Assembly (NCBI RefSeq): GCF_003259955.1 | Contig: NZ_QLMK01000001.1 | Location: 124,001 to 188,000, forward strand | Reading direction: 5' to 3' | DNA length: 64,000 nt | Origin: Falsochrobactrum ovis | Lineage (GTDB): Bacteria > Pseudomonadota > Alphaproteobacteria > Rhizobiales > Rhizobiaceae | Made by a program: the position numbers and the translations under genes | Notes under the pieces: model-generated | Database searches by the model: none | The model's input: the letters and a program-made list of their open reading frames with translations, nothing else | Told to the model about the DNA's origin: nothing | Part shown: positions 58,570 through 64,000 of the stretch, in pieces | Layout of the letters: the number at the start of each line of letters is the position of its first letter | Numbering within the stretch: the stretch's first letter is position 1

Positions 58570-61200
58570 ATGCCAGAGGTGGGCTTAAAAGAGCATGATT
58601 CCGAAAAGCGGGAACGGATTTTGGAAACGGAATCCTTCTTGCAACCCAAACCATTGCAAATTCGGCCGAAACGAAATTTTCAAGCCATTTGGCAAAAGCT
58701 TTCTGGTAGAAACACGCAAACCACAAAGCGCTTTGTTCGATTGATGCTGGGTTCTGCCGCATCTGTCGCAGCGCTCCTTTCGTCCCAAAAAGCTTTCGCT
58801 CAAGCATCCGCAGATTCGGCGCGAATTTCTCTTCCATTTGGCGGCAGTGTTGGCGCTTTTGAAGTTATTCAGTTTTCAATTTTTGTGGGAGCTATGGGCG
58901 CAGCATTGCTTTCAGCGGGCTGGCTCATCCGTGAACGGTCAAAAATCTCGCATGAAAACAGCGAGTTGCGAGCGCGTCTCTCAAAACTTGGCATTTCCGC
59001 GCAACGCAATGAAGCGCTGCTTAATCTCAAGGATCAACGCATTGTCGTCTGGGACGCCCATGGCGAACGTGCAGAGCTTATCGGGCAATTGCCTTTTGAC
59101 AGTGGCGCGCCTCAGGATCGCTCGCATTTCCTCGCATTTGGCCGCTGGTTGCGCCCTCATTCCGTGACCGAACTTGAGCGCGCCATTAAAGCGCTGCGCG
59201 AGCAGGGGCATGGTTTTGAGATGAGTGTCGAGACTGTCCATGGCGTATATCTGGATGTTCAGGGCCATACATCTGGCGGTTTTGCGATTACGCGGTTTTA
59301 TTCTCTGGAGGGTGTTCGCGCCGAACGAGCTGCCTTGCAGGCGCAGAATCGTGAACTATCGCAGAAGCTGGCGCTTTTGCGCCATCTGCTTGATCGTCTT
59401 GGCCAACCCGCATGGGTTCGCGACCGGGATGGCCGGATTGATTGGGTCAACACTGCCTATGCCCGCGCAGTGGATGCGGTGGACAGCACACAGGCGGTGA
59501 TGGAAGGCCGTGAGCTTTTTGGTGCGCAGGCTCGCCAGCGGCTTGAGCGCGACAGAAATGTCGAAGCCGATCTTAAGGAAAAGCTCACCACCGTGGTTCG
59601 TGGTGACCGTCGGGTCTTTGAAGTGACCGATGTGAGTGCCGAAGCCGGTTCTGCTGGGCTTGGCTTTGATCTGAGCGAGATTGAGCAGGTTCGCGAAGAA
59701 TTAAGCCGCACGCTTAGAAACCACGCCGAGACCTTGGACCAGCTTTCAACCGCGGTGGCAATTTTCGATCCGGAGATGAAGCTGCAATATTTCAATCCGG
59801 CATTTGTATCGCTCTGGTCGCTTGATGAAGCCTGGCTTGAAACAAGACCAAGCAATACGCTGTTTCTCGATCGTTTGCGCTCTGAGGGCAAGCTCCCCGA
59901 ACAGCCGGAATGGCGCAAGTGGAAAGATTCCATGCTGTCCGTTTACCGCGCGGTCGAGCCGCAGGAGCATATGTGGCATCTACCGGATACTCGCATTATC
60001 CGTTCGGTTGCCAACCCGCATCCGCAGGGCGGCGTGACATGGTTCTTCGAGAATATGACCGAGAAATACGAGCTCGAAGGCCGCTACAATACGCTGATTA
60101 AAGTGCAGGGTGAAACACTCGACCATCTGGTCGAAGCCGTGGCTGTGTTTGGTTCTGATGGCAAGCTACGTCTTTCCAATCCATCCTTTGCCGATCTCTG
60201 GTCGCTGCCCGCACTGATGGTGATTGAAGGTACGCATATTTCTTCGATCGCTAAACTTTGCCGCCAGCGCGGCGGGGACGGGCTTTGGGATGATTTTGTC
60301 TCGGCGGTCACCGGGTTCCTTGATGAGCGCAATGGCCAAATGGGGCAGGTCGAACTGAAAGACGGTATTATTCTGTCCTATGCCGTGGTGCCGCTGCCCA
60401 AGGGGCAGACCATGCTCACCTTCATCGACGTGACCGACACGGTCCGTCTGGAGCGTGCGCTCAAAGATAAGAACGAAGCTCTTTCATTGGCTGATCAGAT
60501 CAAGAACGACTTTGTTCAGCATGTCTCTTATGAGCTGCGCTCGCCATTGACCAATATTATTGGCTTCACTGAGCTGCTGCAAACTCCGACCTTCGGAACG
60601 CTCAACGAGCGCCAGCTTGAATATCTTGACCATATTGGCACGTCTTCCACGGTGCTTCTGGCCATTGTTAACGATATTTTGGATCTGGCAACGGTGGATG
60701 CAGGCATTATGCAGCTCGACATCGAAGATGTTGCCATTGCCGATGAAATTGATGCGGCTGCCAAGCGGGTCAAAGAACGGCTGCAAGAGCATGATCTATC
60801 GCTAAATGTAAATCTTGCCGAGAATATAGAGACCTTCAAAGCCGATCCGGCACGCGTGCGTCAGGTGCTATTCAACCTTCTTTCCAATGCCGCCAATTAT
60901 GCACCCGAAGGGTCGAGCATTACGCTTCAAGTCGAGCGGGACGACACCGAAGTGGTCATTTCCGTGCATGATGACGGCCCGGGAATGCCAAGTGATGTCT
61001 TGGACACGGTATTTAAGCGCTTTCAAGCCTATCCAAATGGTGGCCGTAAGCGCGGCGTCGGACTTGGCCTTTCAATCGTAAAGAGCTTTGTCGAATTGCA
61101 TGGCGGCAAGGTTGAAATTGAAACAAGCCCGGATACTGGCACAAGCATAATTTGCCGTTTTCCGGCGGAAGCGCGCAGCTTCCGTGCCGCAGCCGAATAG
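58570..61200 (+). CDS. divL: DivL-like PAS sensor kinase with tyrosine in the H-box
   Basis: An 876-residue sensor kinase. Hydrophobic segments lie near residues 55-75 and 95-115, then PAS domains (around WVRDRDGRIDWVNTAYARAV; LDQLSTAVAIFDPEMKLQYFNPAF; LDHLVEAVAVFGSDGKLRLSNPSF), a dimerisation domain and an ATPase domain (VLFNLLSNAANYAP, HDDGPGMP, GVGLGLSIVKSFVELHGG). The phosphoacceptor position reads VSYELRSPLTNIIGF: Tyr654 replaces the usual His. This substitution defines DivL, which in Caulobacter controls CckA and so CtrA. The assignment rests on this residue, architecture and alphaproteobacterial context. Confidence 0.82.
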   Translation: MPEVGLKEHDSEKRERILETESFLQPKPLQIRPKRNFQAIWQKLSGRNTQTTKRFVRLMLGSAASVAALLSSQKAFAQASADSARISLPFGGSVGAFEVIQFSIFVGAMGAALLSAGWLIRERSKISHENSELRARLSKLGISAQRNEALLNLKDQRIVVWDAHGERAELIGQLPFDSGAPQDRSHFLAFGRWLRPHSVTELERAIKALREQGHGFEMSVETVHGVYLDVQGHTSGGFAITRFYSLEGVRAERAALQAQNRELSQKLALLRHLLDRLGQPAWVRDRDGRIDWVNTAYARAVDAVDSTQAVMEGRELFGAQARQRLERDRNVEADLKEKLTTVVRGDRRVFEVTDVSAEAGSAGLGFDLSEIEQVREELSRTLRNHAETLDQLSTAVAIFDPEMKLQYFNPAFVSLWSLDEAWLETRPSNTLFLDRLRSEGKLPEQPEWRKWKDSMLSVYRAVEPQEHMWHLPDTRIIRSVANPHPQGGVTWFFENMTEKYELEGRYNTLIKVQGETLDHLVEAVAVFGSDGKLRLSNPSFADLWSLPALMVIEGTHISSIAKLCRQRGGDGLWDDFVSAVTGFLDERNGQMGQVELKDGIILSYAVVPLPKGQTMLTFIDVTDTVRLERALKDKNEALSLADQIKNDFVQHVSYELRSPLTNIIGFTELLQTPTFGTLNERQLEYLDHIGTSSTVLLAIVNDILDLATVDAGIMQLDIEDVAIADEIDAAAKRVKERLQEHDLSLNVNLAENIETFKADPARVRQVLFNLLSNAANYAPEGSSITLQVERDDTEVVISVHDDGPGMPSDVLDTVFKRFQAYPNGGRKRGVGLGLSIVKSFVELHGGKVEIETSPDTGTSIICRFPAEARSFRAAAE

Positions 61201-61214
61201 GATAGAGGGTGCTT

Positions 61215-62747
61215 ATGAGCGCCTCAGAAACATCATTTGAACTTTTCCTGCCCGATGAAAACGCCACCCAACGTTTCGGGGAGGATTTTGCCCTTGCTTT
61301 GCAAAAGGGCGATCTGGTCACCCTGTCGGGGGATTTAGGTGCGGGCAAATCATCACTTGCTCGCTCCATCATTCGCGCTATTGCCGATGATGAAGCCCTC
61401 GAAGTGCCAAGCCCGACATTCACGCTGGTACAAACCTATGAGCAGCTACGCTTAGCCGTGGCTCATGCCGATCTTTATCGAATTTCGCACGGCGAAGAAC
61501 TCGACGAATTGGGCCTGACTGAATTTCTTGAAGAGGGTGTGGTTCTTGTTGAATGGCCGGAACAGGCGGAAGGTCTTTTGCCTGAGCCCGCTTTTGCCGT
61601 CATCCTGACCCATGAAGGGGCAGGTCGGCATATCCGGATTGAGGGCTCCCAGCAATCAATCGCAAGGCTTGAGCGCTCAATCGCAATTCGCAAATTTCTG
61701 GATGCAAATGACCGAGAAGGTGCGGTGCGCCGCTATCTCGAAGGCGATGCAAGCCCGCGAAAATATGAGACAATAGCAACTGCGCAGGGCGTTGAAATTC
61801 TGATGAATGCACCTGCTTTGCCCTATGATCCACCATTGAAGAATGGCAAGTCCTATCGCCAAATCGCCCATATAGCGGAAAACATCAGAGCTTTCATTGC
61901 GATTGGAACTCTGCTTGAAAGCCGGGGTTTCCGCGTTCCGAAAATGCGGGCATGGGACATGGATATGGGCTTTCTTGTGCTCGAAGATTTCGGCACAGAA
62001 GGCGTGCGCGCTGCCTCGGGTGAGCCGATTGCGGAGCGCTATGAAGCGGCAGCCCGCTTTCTTGCACATTTACATGGTCAGAGCTGGCCGGATTGGGTGC
62101 CGGTCGAAGGTTTTGACGATCATCTGATTGCCGCCTTTGATCGCGATGCCATGCTGATGGAAGTCGATTTGGTCGGCGAATGGTATGCGCCGCGCATGAT
62201 GGGCCGGGCGCTCAATGACGCAGAACAGGAAGCCTATCACGCAGCCTGGAATAAGGTGTTTGACGCTATTGCTGATGCTGAAACCAGCCTGCTTTTGCGC
62301 GATTATCATTCACCCAATTTGTTCTGGTTTCCGGAAAGTGACGGCAAAGATAAGATCGGCACTATCGATTTTCAGGACGCTATGATTGGCCCGGCAGCCT
62401 ATGATGTGGCATCGCTTGCGCTGGATGCACGGGTGCGGATTGCGCCAGAACTTGAGGCCATAACCCTTGCCGCCTATTGCTCAGAACGGCGTAAGCTTGG
62501 ACATGAATTTGATGAGCAGGACTTCCTTCGAGCCTATGCAGTGATGGGAGCGCAGCGCAATACCAAACTTTTGGGCTTGTTCATCCGGCTTGATGAGCGT
62601 GACGGCAAACCAAAATATCTTAAACTCCTGCCGCATATTCATGAATATCTTGGTCGTGTGCTGAAACATCCCGTCATGGCCCCACTGGCAGAGTGGTTTG
62701 CGCAGCTTGGCTTGATGCAGGATCAAGCAGAAAGAGATAAACAGTGA
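61215..62747 (+). CDS. TsaE-AmgK fusion: tRNA t6A ATPase and sugar kinase
   Basis: Two domains in one 510-residue chain. Residues 1-155 are TsaE (YjeE), needed for tRNA t6A synthesis: P-loop LSGDLGAGKSSLARSII, SPTFTLVQTYE, HADLYRI, VVLVEWPEQ. Residues about 165-510 are an APH-fold kinase like AmgK (anomeric MurNAc/GlcNAc kinase): FLVLEDFGTEGV, AARFLAHLHGQ, catalytic LLLRDYHSPNLFWF and IGTIDFQDAMIGPAAYDVASL. ATG at 61215 follows GAGGG. It overlaps murU by one base, supporting the AmgK assignment. Fusion is common in alphaproteobacteria as far as I recall. Confidence 0.88.
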   Translation: MSASETSFELFLPDENATQRFGEDFALALQKGDLVTLSGDLGAGKSSLARSIIRAIADDEALEVPSPTFTLVQTYEQLRLAVAHADLYRISHGEELDELGLTEFLEEGVVLVEWPEQAEGLLPEPAFAVILTHEGAGRHIRIEGSQQSIARLERSIAIRKFLDANDREGAVRRYLEGDASPRKYETIATAQGVEILMNAPALPYDPPLKNGKSYRQIAHIAENIRAFIAIGTLLESRGFRVPKMRAWDMDMGFLVLEDFGTEGVRAASGEPIAERYEAAARFLAHLHGQSWPDWVPVEGFDDHLIAAFDRDAMLMEVDLVGEWYAPRMMGRALNDAEQEAYHAAWNKVFDAIADAETSLLLRDYHSPNLFWFPESDGKDKIGTIDFQDAMIGPAAYDVASLALDARVRIAPELEAITLAAYCSERRKLGHEFDEQDFLRAYAVMGAQRNTKLLGLFIRLDERDGKPKYLKLLPHIHEYLGRVLKHPVMAPLAEWFAQLGLMQDQAERDKQ

Positions 62748-63478
62748 TGAAAGCGCATTTGAAAGTTCCGGCAACCGCCATGATGCTGGCGGCTGGTCTG
62801 GGAAAGCGTATGCGCCCAATCACCGAAACAATCCCCAAACCATTGGTTCGGGTTGCGGGTAGGCCATTGATTGATTGGGGACTTGATGCGCTGGCTATGG
62901 CAGGTATTACCAAGACTGTGGTCAATGTGCACTATCTCGCTGACCAGCTTGTGGAGCATCTTGCGAAGCGCAAAGCACCAACAATAATAATTTCTGACGA
63001 AACGGAATGCCTGCTCGATTCTGCTGGCGGCATTATCCACGCTTTAGATGCGCTGGGAGAAGACCCGTTTTTTGTGCTCAACGCCGATACATTCTGGGTC
63101 GGAGATCAGCAAAATCCTAACTTGCACCGGCTTGCATCGCGGTGGAATGATGCTGCGATGGATATTCTATTGATGACCGCTCGTCTTGATCAGGCGACAG
63201 GATTTGAAGGGAAGGGCGACTTCGTTGCAGATCAGGAAGGCCGTCTTCGCCGTCTGCGCGATGGTTCAGGCGAGCCTCTCATCTATGCAGGTGCAGCCAT
63301 TATCCATCCGCGAATTTTTGCACAGGCTTCGGCTGGTATATCTTCGCTCAATCAATATTTTGATGCAGCCATTGCAGCCGGGCGGCTTTATGCTATGCCA
63401 ATGACAGGCCATTGGCTGACCGTCGGAACTCCGCAAGCTATAGCGGAGGCGGAGAACGCACTAACCAGTTTTGCATAG
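62747..63478 (+). CDS. murU: Nucleotidyltransferase, MurNAc-1-phosphate uridylyltransferase-like (MurU)
   Basis: A 243-residue sugar-nucleotide transferase. The signature MLAAGLGKRMRPITETIPKPLVRVAGRPLIDW is followed by FFVLNADTFWVG and GTPQAIAEAE. With the adjacent AmgK domain it would convert recycled MurNAc through MurNAc-1-P to UDP-MurNAc, bypassing MurA/MurB and fosfomycin inhibition. The neighbour pairing is the main reason for MurU over a mannose-1-P guanylyltransferase. Confidence 0.85.
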   Translation: MKAHLKVPATAMMLAAGLGKRMRPITETIPKPLVRVAGRPLIDWGLDALAMAGITKTVVNVHYLADQLVEHLAKRKAPTIIISDETECLLDSAGGIIHALDALGEDPFFVLNADTFWVGDQQNPNLHRLASRWNDAAMDILLMTARLDQATGFEGKGDFVADQEGRLRRLRDGSGEPLIYAGAAIIHPRIFAQASAGISSLNQYFDAAIAAGRLYAMPMTGHWLTVGTPQAIAEAENALTSFA

Positions 63479-63486
63479 GGGAAATG

Positions 63487-64000
63487 ATGAGACGGCAGAA
63501 ATTGTTTTCCATTCCGTCTGGCACGCCCTTTTTGCCAAGTTTCGCACAAGCGCTGCTTGATGGCAGGCTGGTTGAAGGATTTCCGGGAAATCCGAATGAT
63601 CCGCTAGCCCTTGCCAGTGCGACGATTTATGTGCCCACACGCCGTGCCGCGCGTGCATTGCGCTCAATATTGGTCGAATTAAACCCTGCCAAAAGCGCTA
63701 TACTGCCCTCGATCAGGCCGCTTGGCGATGTTGACGAAGACGCGGCTTTTTTCAATCTGGGTGGCGCGGATGCGTTCGATCTCAATCCACCTATTGGCAA
63801 CTCCGAACGCCTATTGCTGCTGGCGCGATTAATACGTCCGTGGCGCGAATCTTTGCCAGCCCATGTGCGAGCTTTATTTGGTGCTGACGATATTTCGGTT
63901 CCGGCAACTACCGCCGATGCAATCTGGCTGGCTCGCGATCTTGCGGGATTGATGGATCAAGTTGAAACAGATAATGCCCGCTGGAGCGAATTGGGCAATA
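63487..64000 (+). CDS. addB: Double-strand break repair protein AddB, partial
   Basis: The first 171 codons of a long frame that runs off the window. N-terminal sequence FSIPSGTPFLPSFAQALLDG, ATIYVPTRRAARALRSIL and ILPSIRPLGDVDED is characteristic of alphaproteobacterial AddB, the nuclease/helicase-like partner of AddA in recombinational repair. AGGGG precedes the ATG at 63487 (an ATG at 63484 is also in frame). It follows murU by eight bases, probably in the same operon. Confidence 0.88.
   Translation, partial: MRRQKLFSIPSGTPFLPSFAQALLDGRLVEGFPGNPNDPLALASATIYVPTRRAARALRSILVELNPAKSAILPSIRPLGDVDEDAAFFNLGGADAFDLNPPIGNSERLLLLARLIRPWRESLPAHVRALFGADDISVPATTADAIWLARDLAGLMDQVETDNARWSELGN

Overview
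The window is a chromosome segment of an alphaproteobacterium of the order Hyphomicrobiales (Rhizobiales). By gene order and protein character it resembles the Brucella/Ochrobactrum/Bartonella/Phyllobacterium lineage, with base composition near 50% GC. This placement rests on conserved blocks: mnmE-mnmG-rsmG-parA-parB; rho-hemJ-hemE followed by maf-aroE-coaE-dnaQ and facing secB; hslVU facing hisB-hisH-hisA-hisF-hisE; and pckA-chvI-chvG-hprK-EIIA-HPr-ahcY followed by divL-tsaE/amgK-murU-addB. No insertion sequence, integrase or CRISPR array was found.

Region 1 (1-21.1 kb) is accessory. It holds a D,D-carboxypeptidase cut by the window edge, an M20 amidohydrolase, tRNA-Arg(CCU), and an AT-rich NYN-domain gene behind a promoter and terminator-like hairpin. 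Next comes a nine-gene minus-strand operon (14729 down to 4017): LacI regulator, Gfo/Idh/MocA dehydrogenase, CoA-transferase, enoyl-CoA hydratase, aldehyde dehydrogenase, two GMC oxidoreductases and two SDRs. A DUF993 aldolase-like gene is divergent to it. Two near-identical palindromes sit in the spacers of the two facing promoters, so one LacI protein probably controls both directions. The pathway (alcohol to aldehyde to acid to CoA ester, plus sugar-type enzymes) is not one I can name. Then comes an ABC importer whose binding-protein gene is separated from the permease and ATPase genes by an FAD oxidase gene. The permease mRNA appears to start with a structured, riboswitch-like leader preceded by 12-bp tandem repeats.

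Region 2 (21.2-41 kb) is the replication and segregation neighbourhood: holA, parAB with parS sites, rsmG, mnmG, mnmE, rho, hemJ and hemE. The 33.4-33.9 kb interval beside hemE has a perfect DnaA box, near-matches, and a cluster of GANTC (CcrM) sites; it is the best candidate for the chromosomal origin. Between it and maf lies what looks like a decayed N-terminal fragment of ppsR (DUF299).

Region 3 (41-50.5 kb) holds a DUF1402 protein, the HslVU protease, a histidine operon interrupted by a DUF2628 gene, coaA, a BON-LysM protein and arfB.

Region 4 (50.5-64 kb) links carbon status, envelope stress and the cell cycle: pckA, ChvI/ChvG, a permease-less PTS branch (HprK, EIIA, HPr), ahcY, a DivL-like kinase whose H-box histidine is tyrosine, a TsaE-AmgK fusion with MurU (peptidoglycan recycling), and the start of addB. 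Functions are inferred from motifs and gene order alone; no database search was run.
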